From a candidate division KSB3 bacterium (GTDB lineage Bacteria; Moduliflexota; Moduliflexia; Moduliflexales; Moduliflexaceae): a stretch of 64,000 bases of DNA. Of this stretch, positions 25,737 through 34,043 are shown piece after piece. Numbering within the stretch: the first letter of the stretch is position 1; each line of letters begins with the position of its first letter. A program made the position numbers and the translations under genes. The DNA lies in assembly GCA_002748425.1 (NCBI GenBank), contig PDSJ01000014.1, positions 1-64,000 of the forward strand, given 5' to 3'. Under the pieces are notes generated by a model. That model was given only the letters and a program-made list of their open reading frames with translations. It was not told the DNA's origin and searched no databases.

Positions 25737-26318
25737 TTATCTATTCTCTGAACGGAGCGCCTCAAGCCAGGACTCAGGATGGTCAAGATCGCGGAAGATG
25801 AAAGTCGAGCCCTCAGCCTCGGTCAGGACAAGATAATCTGGGCTCCGGCGGAAAAGATCGAGAAAATTCGCTAATGGACCTGAAGAGGATTCTACTCCCA
25901 AAAAGCGCTTTTCAACTTCCCGTTGCCGCAGGATCTGAATGTCAGAGAGAGAAGCTCGCAGGATTTTGAGTCGGGTTTTAATGTATTCAGGAGCATGGCG
26001 CTGAAGTAAAAAATGCGGCGCTTTATAAAAGTCTTCAAAGCAGAGGTGCTGTTCCATGAGATACACAACGCCGTATTTTTCGGAAAGCGTCGTCTCTGTG
26101 ACAAAGCTGAGAATTCCATAAGAGAATTTTAGCAGCGCTTCCCCATGTTCCTGCTGTTTTTGCGCCCAGAAATCTCGAATATTTTCCGGGAGCTGATCGA
26201 TTTGTACACGCTGTTCCGGCATACGATATTGGGGTCCTCGTTCTGGCTGAAATTTTTGTGCGGCGGCATTTTCATTCAGGCGTTGCCGCAGAGCAGCTTC
26301 TGGGTATATAAAGAGCAT
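25737..26318 (-). CDS. Hypothetical protein with possible PH/GRAM-like domain
   Basis: No clear family. From ATG 26318 it is a 193-residue protein; the frame is open to 26438, but that extension overlaps a TTGACA-like promoter element and lacks a ribosome site. Two segments have the strand pattern of a PH/GRAM-like domain: SEKYGVVYLMEQHLCFEDFYK, and LFRRSPDYLVLTEAEGSTFIFRDLDHPESWLEAL, which ends in an amphipathic helix. No signal peptide or TM segment is seen. It converges with nagB and is divergent from the small coiled-coil gene. A bacterial membrane-binding or scaffold role is a guess. Confidence 0.55.
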   Translation of the reverse strand: MLFIYPEAALRQRLNENAAAQKFQPERGPQYRMPEQRVQIDQLPENIRDFWAQKQQEHGEALLKFSYGILSFVTETTLSEKYGVVYLMEQHLCFEDFYKAPHFLLQRHAPEYIKTRLKILRASLSDIQILRQREVEKRFLGVESSSGPLANFLDLFRRSPDYLVLTEAEGSTFIFRDLDHPESWLEALRSENR

Positions 26319-26473
26319 TCCGCGCTGTTTTGTCAAATAAATACTTGCATTTTTGTTGCAGAGATTCCAGAGTGTCTGTATGAAAGCCTTCCCGATCCTT
26401 ATGGCGCGAATGATGTTGAACTGCGCTTGCCGGGCCACCGGTTCCAGCGTTGTTTGACAAACAGGAATTCTCT

Positions 26474-26722
26474 ATGAAAACTTTTCATGCTGAGTCTGAG
26501 CAGAATATTGCAGAGTTGGAGGAACGATGTGAGACCCTCGAACGGACTGTGGATGAGCTTCGCCGTCTTGTCGGGCGGCGTCGGACGATGCTGAAAGATG
26601 CTGAAAAGAAAGTTCAGGAGTTTCAGGACTCGATCTGTGCCGTGCTTATCGAAGACGATTTTTCGCGAGAACAGGTCTTGATGTCTGATGACAGTGTAGA
26701 CGGTAGCACTGATAATTCTTGA
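26474..26722 (+). CDS. Small coiled-coil hypothetical protein
   Basis: 82 residues, almost entirely one predicted coiled coil (NIAELEERCETLERTVDELRRL and onward, residues ~8-50) with an acidic Ser/Asp tail. The chosen ATG 26474 has AGGAA upstream; a TTG eight codons earlier is less likely. It is 9 bp upstream of the acylphosphatase gene and probably co-transcribed. No family recognised; dimeric adaptor-like proteins of the SlyX/ZapA size class look similar but no signature motif is present. Confidence 0.55.
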   Translation: MKTFHAESEQNIAELEERCETLERTVDELRRLVGRRRTMLKDAEKKVQEFQDSICAVLIEDDFSREQVLMSDDSVDGSTDNS

Positions 26723-26731
26723 GAAACGCTT

Positions 26732-27013
26732 ATGGCCAATATCAGCAGACATCTGTATGTGACCGGACTTGTGCAGGGTGTTGCCTTCCGATATAGTGCT
26801 CTTCGTCAGGCAAAATCGCTGCAATTAAGCGGCTGGGTGAGAAATGTTCCGGACGAGCGTCGGGTCGAGCTGATCGTTGAAGGAGAAGAAGATGCCGTCG
26901 AACGCATGATCGACTGGTGCCGCCAAGGGCCACCCTCAGCGCGCGTGACAAATATCTCCATCGAAGCGCTTCCTTATAGCGGCTCATATCAGGCCTTTCA
27001 CGTAAAATTTTAG
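26732..27013 (+). CDS. acyP: Acylphosphatase
   Basis: 93-residue cytoplasmic enzyme that hydrolyses acyl phosphates such as carbamoyl phosphate. The phosphate cradle GLVQGVAFRY with catalytic Arg20 and GWVRNVPD with Asn38 are intact. The C-terminal strand ending SYQAFHVKF matches the family, and the length is standard. It lies directly behind the small coiled-coil gene and converges, with an 11-bp gap, on the NTF2-like gene. Confidence 0.93.
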   Translation: MANISRHLYVTGLVQGVAFRYSALRQAKSLQLSGWVRNVPDERRVELIVEGEEDAVERMIDWCRQGPPSARVTNISIEALPYSGSYQAFHVKF

Positions 27014-27024
27014 ATGAGGACGTC

Positions 27025-27513
27025 TTAATGCGGTCTGATCGTTTTGAAAATTTTCCAGCCGTCTTGTTCGCGGACAAGTTCCAGCAATTCTTTTTTGCGA
27101 ATATTCAGAGCTTCCCCGTCGGGAGCACGTAAACTGAATGTATAGTTATTCTCTACCAGCGCGTGATTCGCATCCGCTTCCAGGCGCTGGATCTGAAAGC
27201 TGAAATGAATACTCTCGAAGAGGGTAAACCAGCGTGAGGCATTGTCTTTCAGATCTGCGTAGCCTTGTTCGCCGTCTTGATAGTGTAAGGAGAAACAGCG
27301 GAGATAGTTTTTCAGGTCTTTTGCGCTCAGTGCTGAGGCGCGTTTTTCCAGTAAAGTCTGGATCTCGGACTGCGGAGAAGCGCTGGAGAGAAAAAATGTG
27401 ATCGCGCCAAATCCACCTCCCAGCAGCAAAAGGCCGGGAATAACCACGAGAATGACTCGTCTGACGAATTGCTGTCGCGATAATGTCTTGCTGTTATTGC
27501 GTGGATTTGTCAT
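27025..27513 (-). CDS. Membrane-anchored SnoaL/NTF2-like protein
   Basis: 162 residues. An N-terminal basic stretch is followed by one TM helix (VILVVIPGLLLLGGGFGAITFF, ~residues 20-41), then a domain of about 110 residues with the NTF2/SnoaL pattern: a helix LLEKRASALSAKDLKNYLRCF, DGEQGYADLKDNASRWFTLFESI, then beta strands ending LLELVREQDGWKIFKTIR. This cone-like fold often binds small ligands or serves as an adaptor. Function unknown. The CheW-like gene lies upstream on the same strand, 76 bp away. Confidence 0.65.
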   Translation of the reverse strand: MTNPRNNSKTLSRQQFVRRVILVVIPGLLLLGGGFGAITFFLSSASPQSEIQTLLEKRASALSAKDLKNYLRCFSLHYQDGEQGYADLKDNASRWFTLFESIHFSFQIQRLEADANHALVENNYTFSLRAPDGEALNIRKKELLELVREQDGWKIFKTIRPH

Positions 27514-27589
27514 AGATAATACAGTGATAGTGTTTGGAGGCTGGAAATGTCAAGTGGTGTGCGTTTTTTTTGTGGACTCTGTTTGTGTC

Positions 27590-28141
27590 TTATTGCTGAT
27601 CAACGACACTGGCCTCAACGATCTCGGGGACATGTAAAATCGTGACTATCTGATCGTTCCAGTAGAATTCCCCTTCAACATACTGATCGGCAATGTGTGC
27701 GGCCTGCCCGCTGAACGGACGAATTGAACTTTCCTTGACGTCGAGAATGTCAAGCATCTCATCAACCAGCAGTCCGGCGATCAATTCACCCGATTCGACC
27801 AGCAGGATCCGGCTCTGTTCCGTGACATGGTCCATGGCGAGCTGAAAAAAGGCTTTCAGGTTGACGACTGACTGGATATTTCCTCTCAGGCTGATAACTC
27901 CGGCAATATAGTCGGGACAACAGGGGAGCCAAGTGATCTTCGGAACTTTCAGAACCTCCTGCACTAAGGAAATTTCGATCCCGTAACAGCCTTTGTCAAG
28001 CGTAACGAGGATGATTTGCCTGGTTTGCTTTTCCGCTTCTGGACTGTCTGTCTCCTCCAGTGCCTCCAGCACGTCCATCTCCCCGGCCCAGGCTTGCCCG
28101 GCGTCTTCCGGGTCATATTGCAGGTCTTGCTCGTGTTCCAT
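27590..28141 (-). CDS. CheW-like chemotaxis scaffold protein
   Basis: 183 residues. An acidic N-terminal tail (~40 residues, rich in Glu/Asp) precedes a complete CheW domain: ILVTLDKGCYGIEISLVQEVLKVPKITWLPCCPDYIAGVISLRGNIQSVVNLKAFF, with the G-x-I-x-L-R-G motif, then LLVDEMLDILDV. CheW bridges chemoreceptors and the CheA kinase. No cheA, mcp or flagellar genes are in the window, so it may belong to a distant chemosensory or Frz/Pil-type system. It is divergent from the second phasin-like gene across a 258-bp region that holds a short AT stem (CAATTTT/AAAATTG) but no clear promoter. Confidence 0.88.
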   Translation of the reverse strand: MEHEQDLQYDPEDAGQAWAGEMDVLEALEETDSPEAEKQTRQIILVTLDKGCYGIEISLVQEVLKVPKITWLPCCPDYIAGVISLRGNIQSVVNLKAFFQLAMDHVTEQSRILLVESGELIAGLLVDEMLDILDVKESSIRPFSGQAAHIADQYVEGEFYWNDQIVTILHVPEIVEASVVDQQ

Positions 28142-28399
28142 AGTCTCTCGTTCCTGTCATGGTTTAATCTATCCAAGATTCTATAGATTTCTGTTTCCGT
28201 CAAGACAAAAGACGGTACAGACAGGAAATCATCTCCTGAAGAAATTTTTTCTTGCTTTTCAGCAAGGCGCTCTGTAAGCTCAATTTTCTGGCCGGAAGAG
28301 CTGCGGCTTTGTGAGTCAGGCGGAAAAATTGAACGGAACGCTTGAGCGGCGTGAAGGCAACTGAGAATTGAGAACGCAGAGAAAATGCGCGAGGTAAAA

Positions 28400-28744
28400 A
28401 TGATGTTTGATCTTATCAAAAAATCGATTCTTGCCGGCATCGGGAGTGTTGCGGCAGGCGAAGAAAAAATCCGGAAGCTGGTCGATGAAGTTGTGCAGAA
28501 GGGTAAAATAACGCAGCAGGAAGGCAAAACACTCGTGGATGAACTCCAGAAAGTCGTTCAGGAAAATAAAGACAAGCTGAGTTCAACGATCGATGAACGT
28601 GTGCACTGCCTCCTGAAGGGGTTAGACCTGCTGACGCAGAAGGATCTCAGTGAAACTGAACGCCGTGTGAAAGAGGAGCTGAGAAGGCTCGAAGAGCGCC
28701 TGGCAGCCCTCGAAAAAGACGTCAAAGCACCTGAACGCGATTGA
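28400..28744 (+). CDS. Phasin-like coiled-coil protein (second copy)
   Basis: 114 residues from ATG 28400, which follows GAGG at a good distance (an ATG 15 bp upstream is also in frame). The layout matches the protein at 3837-4226: hydrophobic N-terminal helix (FDLIKKSILAGIGSVAAG), hinge with KITQQEGKTLVDEL, then a heptad coiled coil (ETERRVKEELRRLEERLAALEKDV). It belongs to the polyhydroxyalkanoate-granule-associated-protein-like superfamily, whose members are also found in non-PHA bacteria. It converges with the UbiB-like gene after 24 bp. Confidence 0.65.
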   Translation: MMFDLIKKSILAGIGSVAAGEEKIRKLVDEVVQKGKITQQEGKTLVDELQKVVQENKDKLSSTIDERVHCLLKGLDLLTQKDLSETERRVKEELRRLEERLAALEKDVKAPERD

Positions 28745-28768
28745 GAGAAATTCTTCTGCGTTTTGCGC

Positions 28769-30433
28769 CTAAAATTTCCCTGAACGCAGGATCGAAAGAA
28801 GCAGGACAAAGCCGATGATGCCGGCGGAAACAAAGCCGATAATGCCGAGCAAGGGGACGTCCATGAACATCGGACCGCGATCGGAGTGGATCACGATCGA
28901 GGAGCCGATGATGAGGGCGGCAATGACCAGGCTGGCAGCAATGCGGTTGCTGGAGGCTTCGAGGGTGAGAATCAGACGCTCAAGGTGGACGTGCTCGAAC
29001 TCGATGCGCAGGCGTCCGTGTCGGACTTCCTCGAGAATCTGATGAACCTGTCCGGGAAGATCGCGCAGTGCCAGAGAAAGATTTTTGACGTTCAGCAGCG
29101 AGTGCGAAAAAATACGCTGCGGATTCCAGCGCTCTTTCAGCAGCTGTCCGACCAGCGGTTTGGCTTCCTGGACCGCATTGAGGCCCGGATCGAGCTGTCT
29201 GCCGATGCTTTCGATCGTCAGCAGGGCCTTGAGCATTAAAGTATAATCGCTAGGAACACGAACATTGTGCTTCAGGGCGATTTCCATCATTTCACGCATT
29301 ACCTTGCTGAGATCAATTTCTTGCAGGGCCACGCCGTAATAGCGATCGAGAATATCCGCAATATCGTTGCGGAACACGCGCATATTGATGTCGTCGGTCC
29401 CGATCCCGAGCTGGGCCAGAATCTGAGCAATGCGGGAGACATCCTGATTAATGACCGCGATCAGCAGATCTGCCAGTTCGTCGCGCATTTCCTCATCCAG
29501 ACGCCCCATCATGCCGAAATCAAGAAAAACGATCTCATTGCTGGCAGTCACGAACAGATTGCCGGGATGCGGGTCGCCGTGGAAAAAACCATCGATAAAA
29601 ACCTGCTTTAACATGCTGCGGAAGCCGTTGCGGGCGATCGTGTGCTTTTCTTCTGCTGTGCGGATCAGGTCACTGATTTTCTCGCCATCAATATATTCGA
29701 TCACCAGCACGTTACGGGTGCTGAGTTCACGATAGACTTTTGGGACGTAGACCGTGTCGTCATGTTTGAAGTTATTGTGGAAACGGATGATGTTCTGAGC
29801 TTCTATCGTATAATCAAGTTCGCGGTGGATCGCGTTGTCGAATTCTTCGATAATGCCGACCGGACTGTACATGCGGGCCTCAGGAATATTGCGTTCGATC
29901 AGGCGCGCCAGCAGATAGAGAATGTCGAGATCGCTCTCAATCCGCGAGCGGATTGCGGGGCGCTGGACTTTTACGACCACTGCGTCGCCTGTATCCCTGA
30001 GAACGGCTTTGTGCACCTGTCCGATCGAGGCCGAGGCGATCGGCGCACTTTCGATAACAGAGAAAATTTGTTCCGGCGATTGCCCCAGCGCGATCGCGAT
30101 CTGTGCAGAGACCTCCCGAAAACTGATCGGGGCCACATGATCCTGAAGTTTTTTGAACTCCGTGATAAAGGCAGTGGGCAGAAGATCGGGGCGCGTGCTC
30201 AGAACCTGTCCGAGTTTGGCAAAAGTTGGCCCGAGATCTTCGAGGACCATGCGCGAACGCTGGGCGATCGAAAGCTGCGGAAACTGCTGTGTCGGAGATT
30301 TCCTGATCTTTTTCACAAGAACACGATATTCCAGCCCGAGCTTTTCGATAACCTGCCCGAAACCGTGCCTGATGAGCACCGTACTGATCTCCCTGAGCCG
30401 TTGAACGTTTCTGATCGTGTGGAATAATGACAT
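28769..30433 (-). CDS. UbiB/ABC1 (AarF)-family atypical kinase
   Basis: 554 residues from ATG 30433, 11 bp behind the esterase stop; the longer open frame overlaps the esterase gene. Family hallmarks: the KxGQ motif in LGPTFAKLGQVLSTRPDLLP (~residues 80-99), the ATP-binding lysine in VVVKVQRP, NFKHDDTVYVPKVY, HGDPHPGNLF (~292-301) and FLDFGMMGRLDEEMR. Two C-terminal TM helices (~residues 500-550) anchor it. UbiB proteins support ubiquinone or isoprenoid lipid metabolism by ATPase activity. No ubi or men genes are nearby. It likely shares a transcript with the upstream esterase. Confidence 0.92.
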   Translation of the reverse strand: MSLFHTIRNVQRLREISTVLIRHGFGQVIEKLGLEYRVLVKKIRKSPTQQFPQLSIAQRSRMVLEDLGPTFAKLGQVLSTRPDLLPTAFITEFKKLQDHVAPISFREVSAQIAIALGQSPEQIFSVIESAPIASASIGQVHKAVLRDTGDAVVVKVQRPAIRSRIESDLDILYLLARLIERNIPEARMYSPVGIIEEFDNAIHRELDYTIEAQNIIRFHNNFKHDDTVYVPKVYRELSTRNVLVIEYIDGEKISDLIRTAEEKHTIARNGFRSMLKQVFIDGFFHGDPHPGNLFVTASNEIVFLDFGMMGRLDEEMRDELADLLIAVINQDVSRIAQILAQLGIGTDDINMRVFRNDIADILDRYYGVALQEIDLSKVMREMMEIALKHNVRVPSDYTLMLKALLTIESIGRQLDPGLNAVQEAKPLVGQLLKERWNPQRIFSHSLLNVKNLSLALRDLPGQVHQILEEVRHGRLRIEFEHVHLERLILTLEASSNRIAASLVIAALIIGSSIVIHSDRGPMFMDVPLLGIIGFVSAGIIGFVLLLSILRSGKF

Positions 30434-30444
30434 GGTCAGGGGAA

Positions 30445-31236
30445 TCAGCTCTCTTCCTGAAACATCCACGCCAGGACGGACTGAATGCCTAAATCCCAGT
30501 AATCCCAGGTGTGTGCGTATCCGGCATCTTCCTGCCAGAGGAGAGGGAGCTGTTCCTGCTGGGCAAAATCGCGAAAACGCAGATTGTCCTCGTAGAGAAA
30601 ATCCGCTGTGCCACAGCATTGATATAAGTTCGGAACGGGTCTGCCGGATTGCAGAAGCTCTTTTGCAGTAAAAAAGAGATCGTGTTTCGTGTCCCGCAAG
30701 CAAGGCAGATCACCGAAAATGTTTTTCGCGTCCTGTTGATGCGGGTTGTCTGAATCCTCGAAGCGGCTCGCCATATCGAGCGCGCCGGATAAACTGGCGG
30801 CAGCGCAATAATGGTCAGGATAATTGAAGGCCAGTTTAAATGCGCCGTAGCCTCCCATCGACAGCCCGGCAATATAGTTGTCCTCACGAGCGTCGGAAAG
30901 GGGGAAAAACGATCGCGCAATGCGGGGAAGTTCGTCAGCCGTAAAGCGTTCGTACTCGCCGCCGCAGGCCATGTCACTGTAAAAGCTGCGATGCACCTCC
31001 GGCATCACAACAGCGATTCCTAAGGGCGCGGCATAACGCTCGATCGAGGTCTGGCGCAGCCAGGCGCTGTGGTCGTCGCCCAGACCGTGCAGCAGATAGA
31101 GGGTTTTATGCCGTCCATTCCCGGAGGCGTGATGCCAGCAGCCAGGCTTGTCTTTGACGGCTTGTGGAAGAAGAACGGTCATGGATGTGGAAAGACCGAG
31201 CACTTCGGAATAAAATTTACACTCGATAAGCGCCAC
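30445..31236 (-). CDS. Esterase D/S-formylglutathione hydrolase-like serine esterase
   Basis: 263-residue alpha/beta hydrolase of the esterase_D (tributyrin esterase-like) family. YLLHGLGDDHSAWLRQTSIERYA (~residues 47-69) forms the oxyanion region. The nucleophile elbow GLSMGGYGA has Ser at ~residue 125. A late AGYAHTWDYWD holds the catalytic His (~residue 244), with an Asp near CGTADFLYEDN. There is no signal peptide, so it is cytoplasmic. The lack of formaldehyde-oxidation genes argues for a general acyl esterase such as carbohydrate acetyl esterase activity. Confidence 0.85.
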   Translation of the reverse strand: MALIECKFYSEVLGLSTSMTVLLPQAVKDKPGCWHHASGNGRHKTLYLLHGLGDDHSAWLRQTSIERYAAPLGIAVVMPEVHRSFYSDMACGGEYERFTADELPRIARSFFPLSDAREDNYIAGLSMGGYGAFKLAFNYPDHYCAAASLSGALDMASRFEDSDNPHQQDAKNIFGDLPCLRDTKHDLFFTAKELLQSGRPVPNLYQCCGTADFLYEDNLRFRDFAQQEQLPLLWQEDAGYAHTWDYWDLGIQSVLAWMFQEES

Positions 31237-31406
31237 GCAATACCTCCTGCCGAATAGCGGCGTCGCCTGTGTTCCCGCCCGACGTTTTTACAGGAATGTC
31301 TGCATCGACACGTCAAGCGGGAATGCAGGCGGTTAAGTGTTTATCATTTCAGGGCAAGATTTTACTTCTGCCAGATTTCCCCCTCCGCTTTCGCAGAGCG
31401 ATCGCA

Positions 31407-32294
31407 TCATTCGGAGAGAGCTTTTGCCAGAAGGGCGGCAGCCCGGCGCATATTGTCCAGCCAGTCGGCGGCCAGGGGATCGAGCACTTCGACCTGTCCG
31501 CCGATCTGCCGGGCAATGGTTTCAGCGCTGCGGCGGCTGGTCTGGGGCTGCACGAAAATGATCCTGATCTGCTCGTGCCGGGCACGTTTCATCAAATCCA
31601 CCATTTCCCGGGCGCTCGGTTCTTTGCCCTCAATCTCGACCGGGATCTGTTCCAAATCGTAATCCCGGGCAAAATACGACCAGGCTGGATGGAAAATCAT
31701 GAATTTGCGGGTTGTTACACTGGAAAGGCGTTCCCGAATTTCAGCGTCAAGCGTCTCCAGCTCTTCTAAAAAGGCATCGGCATTGCTCCGGTAACTTTCC
31801 TGATGGTCTGGATCGATTGCTGCAAGACCCTGGTACATATTGTCCACGAGAATTTTTACCGTGCGCGGCGACAGCCAGACGTGGGGATCGTGTCCTTCAT
31901 GCCTGTGCTCTGCTCTATGCTCATTGTGCGCTGTATGGGCGTGACCGGAGAGAAATTCAATGCCTCTGCCTGAATCTATGACGTGCATGGCGGGATTGAC
32001 TGAACTGAACTTCTCCCACCAGGCAGTTTCAAACTGCACCCCGATCCTGACGTACAAATCCGCCTGACTGAGTTCTTTCATCTGTCGGGCAGTGGGCTCA
32101 TAGCTGTGCGGCAAAGCTCCTGCCGGAAGCAGACAGAGCGTCTCCACATGCGTCCCTCCGATTTTTTCGAGAAAATAGACCTGGGGTGGAATGCTCACTG
32201 CTGCCCGGAGCACTTCCGATGCCTGCGTCTGCGCTACAAAGACGGCCATCAGCAACAGTGGCATCAGAACTGACAGAATAATAGAATTTTTCAT
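31407..32294 (-). CDS. Zinc/manganese ABC transporter substrate-binding protein (ZnuA-like)
   Basis: A 295-residue cluster A-I metal-binding protein. From ATG 32294 (AGGAGG ten bases upstream) it has a signal peptide ending TQASE. Metal ligands are visible as the His of PAGALPHSYEP (~residue 65) and the conserved HDPHVWLSP (~134-142). IFHPAWSYFARDY gives the third His. The His-rich loop HAHTAHNEHRAEHRHEGHDPH (~120-140) is typical of zinc-specific ZnuA. No cognate ZnuB or ZnuC is in the window; the closest transport genes are the Nik-type operon upstream, so it is an orphan component here. Confidence 0.9.
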   Translation of the reverse strand: MKNSIILSVLMPLLLMAVFVAQTQASEVLRAAVSIPPQVYFLEKIGGTHVETLCLLPAGALPHSYEPTARQMKELSQADLYVRIGVQFETAWWEKFSSVNPAMHVIDSGRGIEFLSGHAHTAHNEHRAEHRHEGHDPHVWLSPRTVKILVDNMYQGLAAIDPDHQESYRSNADAFLEELETLDAEIRERLSSVTTRKFMIFHPAWSYFARDYDLEQIPVEIEGKEPSAREMVDLMKRARHEQIRIIFVQPQTSRRSAETIARQIGGQVEVLDPLAADWLDNMRRAAALLAKALSE

Positions 32295-32408
32295 GAACAA
32301 TTTTCCTCCTGTGGATGACAGCTGCCGACGTGATCCGGGCGGAGTTCACGCGACTGTTAATATGCCTCCAGCTGGCTCAGCAAGGTCGTTTTGCCGGAGA
32401 AGTTATCT

Positions 32409-32437
32409 ATAAGATCAGCCTTGAGTCATGCTGTCAA
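32409..32437 (-). promoter_or_regulatory. Probable promoter of the znuA-like gene
   Basis: On the minus strand TTGACA (32437-32432), a 17-bp spacer and TCTTAT (32414-32409). It lies within the 3' side of the gap after the nikE-like gene. The leader to the start is about 110 nt; no recognisable Zur box. Confidence 0.5.
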
Positions 32438-32514
32438 GTGAATAGCACACGGGATGCGATTTTTTTGCTCAAAGCGCTGTTGCGGGTTTTGGCAGATGTG
32501 CACGGGAGTCACGG

Positions 32515-33120
32515 TCATGCCGCGTCAAAAATCGGCGCTATGCGGTGAACGAGTCGTTCCAGAAGTGCGCGATCGTGCGCGATCGTGAGGATACCGATCC
32601 TGCGGCTGCGGACATATTCGAGCAGGGCCTGCCAGAGTTGGGCTTGCGTGTTGGCGTCCAGCATTGAAGTCATTTCATCAGCGATAATATAGCGCGTCTG
32701 CGGTCCGAGCGCACGCGCAACAGCCAGACGCTGCAGTTCTCCGCCGGAAAGTTCGTGCGGAAAGCGGTCGAGCCATGAGCTGTCAATACTGAGCATTTCC
32801 AGTAATTCCGCTGGCGGCCGATGTCCTTCCGTGAGAATCTTCTGCGCTGTCCAGCGGGGATTCACAGCCTGCTCCGGGTGTTGAAATAATAACTGAACCG
32901 GCATGAATCCCTTGCAGGGAAGAGGCTGTTCATCGAGCAGTACGCTTCCGGCAGATGGAGTGAGATAGCCGGACAGGATTCGGGCGAGCGTTGTTTTTCC
33001 TCTGCCGCTGTGTCCTTGCAGACCGACAATTTCTCCCGGACGGATCGTTACATCGACATTATGAAGGATCCAGGGCTGACTGCGATGGTAACGGAATGAA
33101 ACATTTTTGACTTCAAGCAT
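32515..33120 (-). CDS. Nickel/peptide ABC transporter ATP-binding protein (NikE/DppF type)
   Basis: A 201-residue ABC ATPase, shorter than the usual 260-320 because it lacks the C-terminal oligopeptide-binding extension. Walker A is GHSGRGKTT (~35-43), the Q-loop is VQLLFQHPEQAVNPRWT, the signature is LSGGELQRLAVARAL, and Walker B is YIIADEMTSMLD, with the switch His in IAHD. The start is ATG 33120, where family similarity begins; it overlaps the preceding ATPase stop by 8 bp. It is the last gene of the five-gene importer. Confidence 0.87.
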   Translation of the reverse strand: MLEVKNVSFRYHRSQPWILHNVDVTIRPGEIVGLQGHSGRGKTTLARILSGYLTPSAGSVLLDEQPLPCKGFMPVQLLFQHPEQAVNPRWTAQKILTEGHRPPAELLEMLSIDSSWLDRFPHELSGGELQRLAVARALGPQTRYIIADEMTSMLDANTQAQLWQALLEYVRSRRIGILTIAHDRALLERLVHRIAPIFDAA

Positions 33121-34039
33121 AGAAACACCTGACATATCCGCCGCGCAGAGGCTCCAGGCCCGGCCGCTCAAATTCGCATTTTGCTTGTCTGTGCTCACAG
33201 CGGGGGAAAAACAGGCAGCCGGCGGGCAGATCTTCGGGAGAAGGCTGAACCCCAGGCACAAAGGTGAAATCGTACTGCGGCAGCGCACGTAGCAAGGCGC
33301 GCGTATAGGGATGCCGCAGACGTTCCGGCGTCTGAAAATCCTTGTTTGCCGCGATTTCCAGAGTGGTTCCGGCGTAAAATACGGTCACAGTATCGGCCAC
33401 AGTCAGGGCTGCCTGAATATCGTGGGTGATCAAGATGACCCCCTTGCCCTGATCAGCCAGTTCACGTAAGTGAGCCAGAGATTCCGCGCTGACATGCGGA
33501 TCGAGACCGCTGGTCGGCTCGTCTGCAATCAGCAGTTCTGCCTTACCGGCGGTTGCGGCCGCAGTCAGAACGCGTCGCGCCATACCACCTGAAAGTTGAA
33601 ACGGGTACAGGCGGTTCACTTCCTGGCCCAGATGATAGCGTTGAAAGGCTGCATGACTGTTCTCAGAAGCTGTTTTCTGTTCAACACCGCTTAAACGCGA
33701 TGCCCGGCAGACTTGTCGTCCGACACGAAGCAGTGGGTTCAGGAAGGTCGTAGATTGGGGTATTAAGGCAATTTCCTTGCCGCGTATACGGCGAATGCGC
33801 TCCTGAGTCAGGGCTTGTCCATGAAATTCGATTTCCCCATGCATGCGCACGTTTTTGGGGAGAATTCCGAGGATCGCATGCGCCAGAACACTTTTGCCCG
33901 CCCCGCTGGACCCTAAGACTGCGGTGATGTGACCGGCCTGCACTTCTAAATCGAGACTGCTGATGACCGTCAAGGGACGCCGCTGTCCGTTGCGCTGATA
34001 GCGGAGAAATTCTACAGACAGATTGTGTAACTTGAGCAT
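33113..34039 (-). CDS. Nickel/peptide ABC transporter ATP-binding protein (NikD/DppD type)
   Basis: 308 residues from ATG 34039 (the open frame runs back into the permease gene and is not credible there). Walker A GSSGAGKSVLAHAILGILP (~40-58), ALIPQSTTFLNPLLRVG Q-loop, signature LSGGMARRVLTAA, Walker B ELLIADEPTSGLD. The C-terminal PAGCLFFPRCEHRQAKCE is the Cys-containing oligopeptide/nickel transporter motif. It follows the permease after 4 bp. Confidence 0.9.
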   Translation of the reverse strand: MLKLHNLSVEFLRYQRNGQRRPLTVISSLDLEVQAGHITAVLGSSGAGKSVLAHAILGILPKNVRMHGEIEFHGQALTQERIRRIRGKEIALIPQSTTFLNPLLRVGRQVCRASRLSGVEQKTASENSHAAFQRYHLGQEVNRLYPFQLSGGMARRVLTAAATAGKAELLIADEPTSGLDPHVSAESLAHLRELADQGKGVILITHDIQAALTVADTVTVFYAGTTLEIAANKDFQTPERLRHPYTRALLRALPQYDFTFVPGVQPSPEDLPAGCLFFPRCEHRQAKCEFERPGLEPLRGGYVRCFYA

Positions 34040-34043
34040 AGGC

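Noticed and set aside
30434..30703. N-terminal 90 codons of the UbiB open frame
   Set aside because: Out-of-frame reading of the esterase gene; UbiB similarity begins at ATG 30433.
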